Of a DNA stretch of 64,000 bases, positions 35,104 to 47,420 are shown piece after piece. The DNA lies in NCBI GenBank assembly GCA_022836615.1, contig MU405263.1, positions 62,001 to 126,000 on the forward strand. The letters run 5' to 3'. Position numbers and translations under genes: made by a program. How positions within the stretch are numbered: the stretch's first letter is position 1; each line of letters starts with the position of its first letter. Under the pieces are notes generated by a model. That model was not told the origin of the DNA. It was given only the letters and a program-made list of their open reading frames with translations, and did no database searches. The DNA is from Annulohypoxylon bovei var. microspora (lineage: Eukaryota; Ascomycota; Sordariomycetes; Xylariales; Hypoxylaceae).

Positions 35104-37381
35104 CTAAATACGAGCTGTCGCGTCATGGGTCTTCTCCTTAGAGAACTGGTGCTCGGTGTATTCGACCTCGACGGCCATAGTCGGGACCTTGGGCGCCGGA
35201 ACATCGCGGCGGAAAATATAGTGGCTCCAGAAGTAGAAGAACTGGGACAAGCCATACCGCATGAAACGGCGGAGCGGAACGCTGAAGACGGCGTCGAGCT
35301 CCTCAAGTGTCTTCTCTTTAGTCTCGGGGACGAAGAAGAGCACAAGGAAGAAACCGGCTATGTTCCACGCCGCGTACCAGGAAAACGCGCCTTGAGGAGT
35401 CCAGGCCAGGGTTAAGGCAGGCCAGGTGAGGGAAATGACCGAGTTGAAGAACCAGGTTGTTGCTGTCGCTAGGGACATACCGATTGGACGAATGTACAAC
35501 GGGTATGCTTCTGCACTGTAGGTGAACGGAACGGGCTGAGGGAGATGATTAGCGCTGAAAATCACTTCTGGGTGTTAATGATGATCTTACCCCTTCACCC
35601 GGAGAATAAACCGCCCCAAAGAGGTATATACCCAATGCAATGCATCCAACATGAGCAGTGGTACCCTCTGGGATCCAAAAACTGAAACCCGTGAAAAATA
35701 GGAAAAGCGACATTAGCTATAATAATGTGTCAGCTGTTGCCACAAACTTCAAATATAAGACAGATGCTTACGGGGAAAGTAGTAAGGAGTAGATTTCGCC
35801 GGCCGAAGGTATCGATGGTGTAGAAGGCAGGAATAGCGAACAAGAAGTTGACGATGCCGAAGCCTAGCGATGCTGCGAGGGCTGCTTGAGTAGAGAAACC
35901 GCCCTGGATGAAGATCTGAGTAGAATAGTACGCGATCGCATTTACACCGCACATCTGTTGCATAAACATAACAACCTCCGAAGCCAACATGCCGTTACGG
36001 TTTCGGCGAATGGTGATTAATTCCTTGATTTTACTCTGACCTATGTGCATGGTCTCTTTCTCGACCTGGAGGAGAGTGTCCATGTAAAACAGATCACGCG
36101 CAGCTTGGACCTTTTCATACCGAAGCTTGCAAATGGACTTGTAAGCGTCCAGGTGTCTGTTTTTAGTTAAATACCATCGAGGTGACTATCCTTTGTTAGC
36201 AGCTTCGTAATATCTAGAAAGAGTATCACCAACCTCAGGGGTAAAGTAGACTAGAGAGCAGACGATGACAGCAGGGATCAATGCAGACCCCATCATCAAA
36301 CGCCAATTGAGACCTATGATTCCGGATCGATCAGGTACAGCAAAAAAGGCCAGGTCCATTACGTATCCAAGCATGATACCAAAAGCGGTCCACATCTGCC
36401 ATTGCATAACGAGAGCGCCCCTGAGTTTTGGTGGAGAACATTCAGCAGCGAAGATGGCTATGGGGAGTTAATGTTTTTGGGACCTATTACAATATACTAG
36501 TAGAGTATAATGGTGACTTACGTGTCGTGGCAGATTTTGGTCCAATGCCAAATCCGAGGGCGAAACGCGCAATGAACATGTGCCACCAAGTGTTTGTAAA
36601 GGCTTGCCAAAAGCAAGCCAAAGTCGATATCAAACAAGAAATGAAGATGGTACCGCGGCGACCGAAGGCTTTGTTCATCGGTTCGGTGAGCCAACAACCA
36701 GCGAAGGCGCAGCAGATATATGGTGCAGCTAGAGTTATTAGCTGCTGTTCTGGTACTGATTGACAAGGATGAATTTACCGTTTGTTAGACCCAGAAGCCA
36801 TGAATCTGTCGTACGTCAAGGTTAGTATAATTACGAGGATTGAGCTATGATGTTGCATTTGATAGCTTACTTCTCGAAGAATTGGTATCGTCGATGCCGA
36901 ACTGCTTCTTATAAAAACCTTGCGCGCCATTGACGACAGTCTCATCCATACCCTGAACGGCGGCACAGAGGGAGCAGATGACGATAACGGCGTAGAGCAT
37001 TGGCGGATTCGACCATTTGTGTGTGAGTTCTCTATCGAGCACTACTCTCTCACGATCGGTGAGTCCGTCGACAGTATCGTACTTATTCATATTGCCAGCG
37101 ATCATAGCGCCGAGCCGGAAAGCACGAATGTCTTCTTCATTGGTAAAGCCGTTCTTCGCGCAAAATTCTTCGCCTCGTTGGCCTAGCTGTTCTGCAGTGA
37201 GGCCAGCCAGGGGATTCTCTAGCTTTGCCGAAGCCTCGAGGCGCTGTTTCTCTCCTTCATCTAGTATATTGTCTCTGGTTAACCGATTCTCAATTTCGGA
37301 GTGGGAGACGCCAGAGTTGTCGGACACCTTCTTCTCTTCTAAGACGCCATCTTTAGGCGGATCTCCTGAATCGGAAGCCAT
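35104..37381 (-). CDS. MFS sugar porter (fungal sugar/H+ symporter family)
   Basis: Seven exons: 36871-37381, 36779-36805, 36522-36728, 36234-36457, 35772-36185, 35591-35716 and 35104-35535, encoding 646 aa. Exon 2 is only 27 nt. A 125-residue hydrophilic N-terminus (rich in Glu/Asp, with the segment GQRGEEFCAKNGF) precedes the first membrane helix (PPMLYAVIVICSLCAAVQGMDE). Sugar-porter signatures are present: EPMNKAFGRRGT (loop 2-3 GRR), TPE|SPRWYL (PESPR equivalent joined across intron 4), a GRRNLLL repeat of the GRR motif in the second half, and PETKEKTLEEL at the end of helix 12. The QGMDETVVNGAQ motif defines a subgroup of fungal sugar porters with long N-termini. The substrate cannot be read from sequence. 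Introns are 48-65 nt; intron 4 uses donor GTTGGT. All phases close. Confidence 0.93.
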
Positions 37382-39293
37382 GATTCGATATCACTAGGCC
37401 GCGAAGCTTTACGACCGGTACTTCTGTTTCTCAGATTACTTATCTTTCGGACATAAGAGTCTCTACTCTGTGAACGATATAAATACAGTCCGAGTAGAAA
37501 GAGCGGAGAAATAGAAATGGACGAAAAATCGGTCTATGGATAGGGGGGAGGCCCATTATATCGATCGATTGGACAAGGCAGAGAGAGCCCTTGGAGCCAC
37601 GCGAAATAACACCCCATATCGGGAACCAGGTAGCTCAAGGCTCGGCAAGCTGTGCTTAAAAAACGCCCGTCGATCATCGCGTGAAGCGTACATGACTGAC
37701 AGGATGTGGTGTAGCACAAGAGCTACGCTTCGAGCCTCGTTGGTCGAAGAGCTCTTGAAGGATTCCACCGGAATGTGACAACGTCATCCTGCGAAGCATT
37801 CTTATTCAAATATACAGGGGGGACCTCGGATGAGAAGCTCGCTAGAGCATAGTATTTCTGACTCGAACCAATCGAGGCCATCTCTTTGTCATTTTACCAA
37901 AGACCCCAGGCTATCCCCCAGGGCTGTCACGCATCACAATTCACCAATCGACCGACAAACCCCCAAAGGCAACATGAGAGGAAAGTGACGTAGTCCAGGG
38001 TTATGATTCGATGCCACTACGACACTTAATGACTGTTTTGACGGTTAGCATGGGCTGAAAGCTATCTCGGAACTTGAATACCTAATGGTATATTGACGGG
38101 GATAGGGATGGATTCGAATCCTTCGAAGCTACCCCGGACGGGACGGTAGCTAGACGGGAGCCAAGAAATTCTAGATTGAGTTATGTATGTGCCATACATC
38201 GAACTTTTCGATACGGCTTATACGACTATACTGAATGAAGCTTCGTGCATATTTAAAATCCCCTAAATATTTAAGGTTGATCTTTCCAACCCGATTAGTA
38301 TTATATACCTACATACCTAAATACCAACGCGCCTAGAATTAACTAGGTAAGGAAGAAAGTTATTTTAGCATAGGGCTGGCTGTCCTGTATCCGGCCGAGA
38401 GTAACTGCTACCATGGATGTTACACGGAGCCTTGCGGCTGGTAGCTGCTCTCCATTTTATGAGGTTTGGCCCTCTTAATTCATGTGAGTAATTGTAACCT
38501 GTACGTATTCATTTTCCCGACGCGAGGGAAAGGCGGAGGGAAGGCAAGATCGTTTAAAAATTGGGTCATAAACTGCCAAGACTTTCAAATGTTGCCTTAT
38601 GACATAATCCAACCGTTCTTTTTTGATAAATTCATTAATAATATGTTGCCCTCCTCGTTACACGACGAGTACAGCTACTTGCTCCTCCATCCTGTAGCCC
38701 TATGTACGTAGTAAGCGCTCAAGTCACTTTACTATTAGAGAAAATCAAGAGCCCGGTTGAAGGTAGGGATAGGGTATCAGCAAGTGATCTTATCGGTGGT
38801 CTCCAAGTTCATTTCTGGGCGCATTGCATGCCATGCTGAACCATCAAGTCGGGGATGTGATTGATCATGTGTTACACGTAGCATTCGGACCTAAGACGAG
38901 GCAGACGATTAGGCAGTTATGTAGGTAGATGCCAGATAAAATTCTGAGAGTTACCAAGATGCGCCAAGGCGTTATCACACCGAGCTCGTTGTTTACGTAT
39001 TATGTGGCTGTAAGCCATCTCACGACTCATGCCGACTTCCGCGTACCGGCAACCGAGTCCTATCTGAATAGAATAAAATTTATAGGTCAATTAGACTACC
39101 TGAAACTTGTCGGTGAGCCTCGCCTATGCTGCTATGTAGGCTCCCATGCGGTGTTCCTACGGCATGACTGGATGCCGGTTAGGCAAACCCGTCGTGATCG
39201 CCACCGTTACTTTCCTCTCTAGGTAATACATGTCGAACAATCGAACAAGCCACCACATACTTACTGTAGACAATAGATGTACAGGTACAGTGT
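37382..39293. other. Intergenic region upstream of the sugar porter gene
   Basis: 1.9 kb between the 5' end of the transporter gene and the 3' end of the coiled-coil gene. It contains ACCTACATACCTAAATACC-type motifs near 38305-38325. A 97-codon + strand frame at 38929-39222 is ATG-started but has no recognisable domain and is not called. Confidence 0.4.
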
Positions 39294-40465
39294 TCAGCCT
39301 ATAGACGCCGAGTTTCTAGGCTGTTTGACCGGAGTTCCTTGCGCTCCAATATCCTCGCTTGCGCCAACTTTTCTCCTTGCTCGCTTCCGCTTCAAGGCAG
39401 ACCACTCTGTCCTCCAAGCAGAAATACTTTCTCGTAATTCTTGATCGGCATCCTCAGGCACGTAACTTAAACACTGAACCTCGATGGCCTTTAGCTGGAT
39501 CTGTAGGTTGAGCATCTCCATCTCACCTTCATTCCGCTCCCTTTCGCTTTCCCATGATTGTCAGCACAGAGCCATAATCCGACAGGATGCCTCGGTTTAA
39601 CTTACAGTTCCTTGATACGCTTTTCAAGCTGAATGATTCTTTGCGCGGCTCGTTCTGCGCGTGTAATGAGCAGCTCGTGGATGTGCTACACGCGCGTTAG
39701 CATGGATACGCTGACATAGGTGACTAGGTGTGATCTTGCATCCGACTCTTCCTGTCGAGCTCGCAGATTCGAGACGACCTCCTCTAGTTCTTTGCACAAG
39801 TTTTGTGCTTCTTGAACAACTCGACCTGACTCTGCCGCTGACATCTGGTGCCCAGTCGTCTGAGTTGATGAAGACTTCTGGATAGGCAACGGAATATTCG
39901 GAATACTAGGCATCATTCGCCCCAGTTTCGGCGATACCCCAAAGGGGTCGAGCTCATTCCTGCTGGTACTCTGTATTATCAAACTGGTAGGTCTAGATCT
40001 CCTTGGTGTCCATCTCGATGGATGGTCTTTCGTAGATAAGACTCTCTCCATCTCGTCTACTTTAGCATGGAGGCCATAGACATCGTCTCCTTTTATATGA
40101 TCCTGCCGATTAAGCTGGGCGGCAAGATCATTTAGTCGTTGAACGAGGACATCCTTGCTATCTTGGACAAGTTCCTCTTCGTCGGAGTGTTCGGCCTCTG
40201 GTGAATGTAGAGGTGATGATGATCTAATGAGTGGAGATGAAAACTGACGGCGTATTGGGGAAAACGGAGACATGCCTAAGGAGTGAAGACTGAAAGACGG
40301 CGAGGCTGGTGGTGATGATTGGGGTGTTGTCGGAGCATGGTGTAGTGGTGACAGTGGTGACAGGGGGTTATACTCCGCCTTGGCACTCCTTGGTGGTGTT
40401 TGCGGCGCCGGCCTGTTCGGGGAGCTATCCGGCTCTGCATCCGAATCTGAATCTGTGTCTGTCAT
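39294..40465 (-). CDS. Ser/Pro-rich coiled-coil protein of unknown function
   Basis: Three exons (39740-40465, 39606-39685, 39294-39540) give 350 aa. Residues 1-100 are acidic then Ser/Pro-rich with many SP sites (PLSPLSPLHHAP, SPFSPIRRQFSSP), likely phosphorylated. Three helical, coiled-coil-prone segments follow: KDVLVQRLNDLAAQLNRQ, ALHAKV-like DEMERVL, and a C-terminal coiled coil from NLCKELEEVVSNLRARQEESD through RAERAAQRIIQLEKRIKEL into NLQIQLKAIEVQCLSYVPED. The joined C-terminal coiled coil is continuous only if intron 1 starts with GC (GCAAGA) at 39739; this GC-AG reading yields EESD-HIHELL, which agrees with my recollection of homologous fungal proteins. Intron 2 is GT-AG with a CTGAC branch site. 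A basic KRKRARRK patch is near the end. Function unknown. Confidence 0.8.
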
Positions 40466-41831
40466 AAGGTGTTTAAAACAACGTGACAGTAGCTCCGAAA
40501 TCCACCTAGATTAAGACCGAGTTGACCGTTGACCGGATTTGGATAGGGTCGACGAGGATGAGTTTGGAGAGAAAGGGAGGGATGCCCAATTGGTGTGCGA
40601 TTTTATTGGAGTGCAGATTGTATCCGTGCACCAGGAGCTGCCCAGGTCGCCCAGCTTCTTGTGGAGTCTTAAATGGCAAGAGCTGTACAAGTATGCATGC
40701 CAACATGCCAGGTATTTGATGCGTACGTGTATGGATGTATAAGGTATCAATTACACAAGACATCATTGATAAACAGACTCCAGTCTTCTAGTTGTGCAAC
40801 TTGACTAGATAATTAGATTCAGAGATAAGGTTCACCCTATTTTGCGCGATATACTATCTCACATACCAGAAACAGCTTCTGTATTTGAATATCGAAACGA
40901 TCGAAAATAGCTCGAATCTTGGAGAGGGCCAGATTCGAGATTCGCGGGGTATCCGCCCTACTAGGTAGGTACCTAATGTATGTACATACGCCTACCCGTA
41001 CATAAGAAGGCGCTTAGGACTGCATTCTTATACGTGAGACTTTTCCTCGATTCTTACACTAGAAATGCCGGGTTGCGGGCTAGCTGGTATTGTACAGAAT
41101 GTGGGGGAATGGGGGAATCTAGAAAAAAAGGAGAGCTACATACGTCTTCAGTCTGGCAGTCCGTCAATGTCGTCTAAAGCCGTCTAAGCCGTCGAGAATT
41201 AACGTGCCCCTCGGCTGTACTCGCATCGTTTCGGTAAAGTTTTACTGGGAAACAGCTGGCGAAGCTGTGCAACTTTCCCATGTCTCCGCGCCCCCACAAA
41301 CATGGGACCAATGACGGCTTTCGAAACTCAGTTAGTGACCGGGGTGGTCAGGGTGGTCTATTCTCCAAATCTTCAACGCCCCATTTCTTTACAAGTCTGT
41401 CTTATGATTTCGATTTTCCAATATCAATCTTTTAGGGAATACCAATAAACCTAAGGATGACCTCCTATTGTCGTCGGTGTTGTTAATGTTATCTTCGTTC
41501 TTAGTCCTTCATTCTTGTCTCTCACAAGACCCTCTAGCGCCGCGTTGCCGAATACAAGTACCCGAGTACATATCGAGCACTTGTCCTTTTAGAGCCTCGG
41601 CACTTTAGCTACGGTTAGGTCCCTGTTATCAAGCGTCATCCTAATTCCCGCGGGGCGATCCCCTTCGACACCTCGGTCTCGTGCTATTGTTATTGCTCGT
41701 ACTTCACATTTCCGCGAAACCCAATTCACGTCTAATGGCCTGAATTTCTCTCTTTCACCTGAGATCACGAACATCTTCAGGCCTACCAAAATCGCCATCT
41801 AGCTCCTTTGAGTCAGACAAACCCACCCAAC
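40466..41831. other. Divergent promoter region
   Basis: 1.4 kb between the coiled-coil gene (-) and the mitochondrial kinase gene (+). It includes CTAGGTAGGTACCTAATGTATGTACATA at about 40960-40988, one of the denser TAGGTA clusters. No gene is seen. Confidence 0.4.
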
Positions 41832-43347
41832 ATGTCGTGGAAGGCATCCGAGAGGTTGATGGATACTATCCGTCACTACTCTAACTTTCCTGCGACGGGA
41901 GTGAGTTTAAGGCAAATGGTTCAATTTGGCGAGCGCCCGTCAATAGGTATGCTGATTTCGTCTCTCTTTGTGGTTTTATCGTTTAGATTCTAGCCAGAAT
42001 TCAGTGACTCACCCCCATGGTCCAGGAACATTGTTTCGCGCCTCCCAATTCCTCGCCGAAGAGCTTCCAATTCGACTTGCGCATCGAGTCCAGGAACTTA
42101 CCCACCTTCCAGATGGACTTAGTGAGATGCCATCGGTTAGGAAAGTCCAGGAATGGTACGCGCAGTCGTTCGAGGTACGCTCTTTGATCTACCCACGATA
42201 TCGATAGTATGAGTCATCTGACATGTGAAAATAGGAGATTATCAACTTGGGACGACCCGAACTGACAAGAGACGTAAAAGACCGACTCTTGAACCCAGGC
42301 AAGTTCAGCAATGGTAGAGCATCTATGCTTTCCGAAACCACACCCAATCCGAGTATCCGCGAAGGTCAATATGCCTCAGCGCCACCCACACAAATCGGCT
42401 TAGGCAATAGCAAAAAATATCAAGCCGCGAGAAGGTATTTTGCTATGGTGGATGACACTGGCGATTGGCCACCGGAGCTGCAGGCATACAACTCGAAATT
42501 CGCGCAAACATTACATAAGATCAAGAGGAGGCACGATGGCGTCGTTACAACAATGGCCCAGGGTATACTAGAATATAAGCGGAAGCGGCAACGGATGCAG
42601 ATCGACAATAATATACAGTCCTTTTTAGACCGTTTCTACATGTCTCGGATAGGCATTCGTATGCTTATTGGACAGCATATTGCCCTGACCGACCAGAGTC
42701 ACCATCGAGATCCTACTTATGTCGGAATAATCTGCACAAGGACGAATGTACGGGATCTAGCACAAGAGGCCATTGAGAATGCTCGATTTGTCTGCGAGGA
42801 CCACTATGGACTTTTTGAAGCGCCAAAGATTCAACTCGTGTGTAACCCCGACCTTAACTTCATGTATGTGCCAGGACACTTGTCACACATGCTATTCGAG
42901 ACCTTGAAAAACTCGTTAAGAGCTGTGGTCGAGACTCACGGGCAGGATAAGCAAGAGTTTCCAGTGACAAAGGTCATTGTCGCCGAAGGAAGGGAAGATA
43001 TCACAATCAAGATTAGTGACGAAGGTGGTGGAATCCCTCGAAGTGCCATCCCGCTGGTGTGGACATACATGTATACGACTGTTGACCGGACACCGAATCT
43101 AGACCCTGACTTCGATAAGAGCGATTTCAAGGCACCGATGGCGGGTTTTGGATACGGTTTACCGATTTCTAGACTCTATGCTCGATACTTTGGCGGTGAT
43201 CTGAAATTGATTAGCATGGAAGGGTAAGCCATTTTTTCATCTCTTGGATTTACATGTCAGATAGACGCTAACTCTGAACTTAGGTACGGAACAGATGTGT
43301 ACCTACACCTAAACCGCTTATCGAGCTCTTCGGAACCCCTACAATAG
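41832..43347 (+). CDS. Mitochondrial pyruvate-dehydrogenase-type kinase (PDK/BCKDK family)
   Basis: Four exons (41832-41946, 42026-42174, 42235-43223, 43284-43347) encode 438 aa to the first stop. It phosphorylates and inactivates the E1 subunit of the pyruvate (or branched-chain ketoacid) dehydrogenase complex in the mitochondrial matrix. Visible features: GVSLRQMVQFG and GTLFRASQFLAEELPIRLAHR in the N-terminal four-helix domain; RIGIRMLIGQHIAL and the DPTYVGII segment; the N-box FETLKNSLRAVVE; G1 box DEGGGIPRSA; G2 box MAGFGYGLPISRLYARYFGG; and the closing YGTDVYLHLNRLSSSSEPLQ. These are the Bergerat-type ATPase boxes of this family. A family-specific insert of about 60 residues (PNPSIREGQYASAPPTQ..) is present, as in fungal Pkp1-type enzymes. 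The first ATG is at 41832; the sequence before it in frame starts with TTG. The stop context is remarkable (see the next entry). Confidence 0.95.
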
Positions 43348-43524
43348 CAATCAGCAGTCATGAGGGAATGGGGATCATCCCAAGGATTGACGTTGCCGTA
43401 TAGAAGAATGATGCAGAAACGGCTCAAGCACTTCGAGGTATCGGAACGAAAGCAGGTCGGCGACGCCGAGTCCATGATCAGCCAAGAGAGCGCACACTTC
43501 GTCGACTCGGGAACCGAGCTTTAA
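43345..43524 (+). other. Candidate stop-codon readthrough extension of the kinase
   Basis: The kinase stop reads CTA CAA TAG CAA TCA. The six bases after TAG, CAATCA, fit the leaky-stop consensus CARYYA known from tobamovirus-type readthrough. In the same frame 58 further sense codons follow until TAA at 43522-43524. About two thirds of these codons end in G or C, a coding-like bias. The extension is basic in the middle (YRRMMQKRLKHFEVSERK), then acidic and Ser-rich, ending DSGTEL. It has no PTS1 tripeptide. I found no intron that would remove the TAG and keep this frame. Readthrough is an inference; the motif and the open frame are seen directly. Confidence 0.5.
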
Positions 43525-44366
43525 ATGTTTTCAAAAATAGCTCGAATTTTCACTCTCAAATCCGGAGGCTTGGAGCCAACCGCTCGGCTTGTCATGTTTG
43601 TAATGCAAAGAGACGGAGGGCATCACGCCAGATCAGGGCACATGTGTAACGGCCAAAACACACAAAAACATCAAACGGGATCCGGGGCGTGTGGCGGCTT
43701 GTTTTTTTCTCTCTGAGTCTCGGTTTTTCGACCCTCTCCTTTCCGTCTAATTTCTTCCAGTGTTCTCAACTATCTCATTCAAACGGCGCAGGATCGGGAC
43801 AAACAAGGAAGGGCCAGAAAGGGGCGAGGGGAAAGAAACCGGAACGCAAATTAGCCCTCAGCATCGAAGGCCATGGTGTATAAAAAGCATTGAATGACAT
43901 CATTTCTCCGACTGTACATAAATATGCAATAGCATTGAAACTGATTGATTGATTGAAGACTTCGTACTATGTACCATGCGCTATTACATGCTCTGTCTTT
44001 TCTCTCGTGCGAGAAAACTCCCCTTTTGAGGACCTTGTGATACTTGCCTTGCATACTTGCGAGGGTTTTGCCTTGCCTCGCTGAGCCCGTCCTCTAATAC
44101 ACATGTATGTACAGCCCAGTAACCTAATCAATGACCGGCCTGCCCTCCTCCATCCATCCATACTTCCTTAACGTACACTGTTATATGCTCCGCAGAACCA
44201 AGTATGCGGCGTTGCAAGTTACTAGGTAGTAGTAACGAGCAAGTCCTCCAACCGTCTGCTTCGCATCCTATCATAACAAAATCCCTTCCCCTCCCCTATT
44301 TCCATATCCCCTCCAAACCAAACTCATCCCTCCTTACCTACTGCACCTAGACCCACGTCCGTTCGT
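43525..44366. other. Convergent spacer
   Basis: Between the kinase (+) and S1P lyase (-) 3' ends. C/T-rich and mixed sequence; no gene seen. Confidence 0.4.
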
Positions 44367-46283
44367 CTACGCCTTATACAACAGATCCAAGAAGCCCCTC
44401 GCCAAATCGACCACGACGGCCTTATTCGGCAAGCTACCGGCCACACCATAAAGCGTAGCCGTATCGCCCGAAGCCTTACCCTTGACACCCTTACCCTCCA
44501 CAGCACGAACACGCTCCTTCTCACGCTCGGCCTCGACGACAGCCTCGAGATCAGCTACGAGGCGCTCCCAGACCTTAGTGATCGGAAGAGTGACGGCGAT
44601 ATGGATGGCGGGCGGGTTCTGTAGAGCATTCAAGTGCCAGCCCTTGGTGTTCATACCGTCGGCAATGTCGTAGATGTCCAGGTTGCGGGCGGTGAAGGCG
44701 ACGACGGAGACGAGGGGGCGACCGATGATGTCGAGCTCGGCGCTGAGGCCGGGGTGCGAGGTGACGTGCTCGGCGATCTTCTTGGCGCAGCCGACGATGG
44801 TGCCGCAGGCCTCGATGTACCCGGTCTCGCCGACGCGCATCATGCTGGTCCAGCAGCCGGCGATGAGGGCGCCGGGGCGTGATCCGGCAATGCCCGGCGA
44901 GGCGTAGACGCCGCCGGACCAGTCGGGGGAGACGAAGTACTGGTACGTGCGCAGCTCCTGCGAGCGGTAGAGCACGGTGGAGTTGCCCTTGGGCGCGAAC
45001 CCGTATTTGTGCGTATCACACGAGATGGACGTGACGCCCTTGAGGCGGAAGTCGAAGAGCTCGGTCTCAAAGCCGGCCTTCTCGAGGAAGGGGACCAGGA
45101 ACGAGCCTAAGCAGCAGTCTACGTGCAGCGGTAGGCGACGCTTAAGGGCTAGCTTGGAGAGGGCCGAGATATCGTCGATGATACCGTGGGGGAAGTTAGG
45201 GGAGGATCCGACGAGTAGGACGGTGTTGGAATTGATGAGTCGGGAGACTCGGTGGACATCGACCTGGTAGTTTGGGGCCGGGCAAGGAACTAGGTGGACC
45301 TTGATCTTGAAGTAGTCACCGGCCTTACGGAAGGCCGTGTGGGCTGTCTCCGGAAGGATCCTATTATTACTACATTAGCAATTTAAAAGCATAGAAGGCA
45401 CGGAATACACGGCTTACATCTCGGGTTCTGTCACACCACGCTCTGCGTAGGCCTTCTGTCTCGCGCTGTAGCACGCCATCAGGATACTCTCGGTACCACC
45501 GCTGGTGCACACTCCAGCGGCATTCGGCGGGGCGTGGAACATGGAAAGGACCATTGCGACAACCTCGGCTTCCATCTTTCGCACGCCAGGGAAGACATCC
45601 GGATGAATCGGGTTCGAAACGGTGAACTTGCCATAAGCTTCGGTCTGAAGCTTGATCAATTCTTCCTCTCCATGGTATACAGCACCGGATACGTAGCCGT
45701 CTTCCCATCTAGTGTGGTCCATATTTGCCAGCGTCTCGAGCTCGGTCTTCAGCGCGTCATCGGTCCATCCCTCTTTCGGCAGAGTCAAGTATCTCGTCCC
45801 GTTGGCTGGTACTATCTTCGCCTGCACTTTCGACAATGAATCGTTGACTTGCTTGCGCACCTGAGTCCGAACTCCGGGTGCCCGAAGGAAGTATCCATAT
45901 AGTACACGTTGCGTATCACGATATAACTCTACAATGGTTCCAATGATGCCACGGCCCTTTAGTTTCCAGAACGTCCGGCGGACAATGCGTAGTACGAAGA
46001 AGAAAAAGACGACATTTCGGAATCTAAACAGGGAGAAACAATCAGCTAATTGATCAAAAAACTTGACAGTGACACGGCACTAGATTGCATCATCTTGGAT
46101 TGGATTGGAAGGGATAGGAATAGGATGAGAGTTTTAGTCGCAGAAACTGTCTCGTAGTAAATAGATGCCTGATACATACAAGTCTAAGTTGAAGAACTGC
46201 TGAGGGTCAATCGGCCGAGATCGCTTCTTGACATTGTTGAAGCTCTCGCGTAAGCTAGCAGGTATTCGAGAGGAGCCCGGCAT
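44367..46283 (-). CDS. dpl1: Sphingosine-1-phosphate lyase (PLP-dependent)
   Basis: Three exons (46180-46283, 45418-46023, 44367-45369) encode 570 aa. It cleaves phosphorylated long-chain bases to hexadecenal and phosphoethanolamine at the ER, the last step of sphingolipid breakdown. The N-terminus contains a membrane segment after intron 1 (FRNVVFFFFVLRIV). The PLP-decarboxylase-like core shows VCTSGGTESILMAC, then after intron 2 NNRILPETAHTAFRKAG, LHVDCCLGSF and the PLP-binding SCDTHKYGFAPKG with Lys at about residue 358. PDWSGGVYASPGIAGSRPG follows and is highly typical of S1P lyases. Intron 1 is 156 nt, intron 2 is 48 nt. The start is the ATG at 46283; the frame stays open upstream for 47 codons but without an ATG. 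It points away from LSM1, sharing a 1.1 kb promoter region. Confidence 0.95.
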
Positions 46284-47420
46284 GTTGTTTATGCTAACTC
46301 GTTTGCAATGCCTCGATTGCAGTGCAATTCCTCCAAAGTCAGATATCAGAGCATTAAAGAGACACCAAAGAAGAACAAGAACTACGAGAGAAGTTCCAAG
46401 GTCGCCTCTTTGGTTTTTATCCAATCCCAGACAGGCCGAGGAGTGTTCATGGGGTTTCCGTCAGATCTGGGAATCTGGGAACACGAGAGCTGCACCGAAA
46501 GAACAAGTCCCCGCAAAAAAGGAGCAGTGAGACGTCGATGTATGGCTAAGGTGTGACTATCAGGCCTATGTTTGGCTTAAGTTGCTTAACCACTCCAAAC
46601 CATCACATGCGCGGGCAAGGATTCTCGGCTAGAAGCAAAGCGAGACCCATGTCCAGCCTAGGCCCAACTTTCCCGATCCGGGAAGCGCGGCCAAGCGAAT
46701 CGCGAATGCGAACCATTTTGTTGCTTCCTGCTTATCAGATCTTAAGTTTACAGTTTGATGACAAATCCCTCGCATCTTACTGGTTGGTTAGCTCGCACTG
46801 CTCGCATAGAGAAGTCTCGAGGTGTTACCTAAAAGATAGCAGGAACGAAGGTGTTCATTATTGGAAAAGAATACCGAGGTATGATGTCTTTTGATATGTA
46901 TGTATGTAGGTAGGTACATACATATATGTATATGTGATACATGTATCTATATAACTGAAATCGATTGCCTCTGCAGTAGTTAGTTTCCATACATGTCTTT
47001 CCAGTGGTGAACCAATCCGAGGTCGTAATCATTGACTTGTCTAAATAAATGCATAGACTCTTTTTTGCTCCGGTTTGATGATAATAATCTGATAATGCAG
47101 TCCGAATAATCATGTAACAGTATGATGTTGTGATTGGTCGATCTCATTACATAAGCCCTACTAGCGCATCAATGTTTCTCCCACTGTAAGCTCTTAGGCG
47201 CTTTCGACAAGTGGGTCTAAGTCAAGTCAATGAGAGACAGTACGTGCAAACAAGACAACGACGACCGAGCATAGCTGCGACTTATTTCCCTACCCACTTA
47301 ACAACGTAGAGAAGTCGCAAACATTAGTATGAAATAATACACACTTACTTTTTACATCGTCGATTTCTCTATGGAACGGCGAACCGCAGAAACCACCACC
47401 GTTAACGAAAACTCCAACAT
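46284..47420. other. Divergent promoter region of S1P lyase and LSM1
   Basis: 1.1 kb with TATGTATGTAGGTAGGTACATACATATATGTATATGTG at about 46890-46940, a near-palindromic TAGGTA/TATGTA cluster. No gene is seen. Confidence 0.4.

Noticed and set aside
38095..38130. GGATTCGAATCC palindrome resembling a T-arm
   Set aside because: It is self-complementary but flanked by sequences that do not pair as a tRNA; treated as chance.
38929..39222. 97-codon + strand ATG frame
   Set aside because: No recognisable motif; length within chance for a spacer of this size.
46284..46424. In-frame open hydrophobic stretch upstream of S1P lyase ATG
   Set aside because: No ATG in the frame; the hydrophobic residues come from a C/T-rich leader. 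The fungal lyase membrane segment is already present after intron 1.
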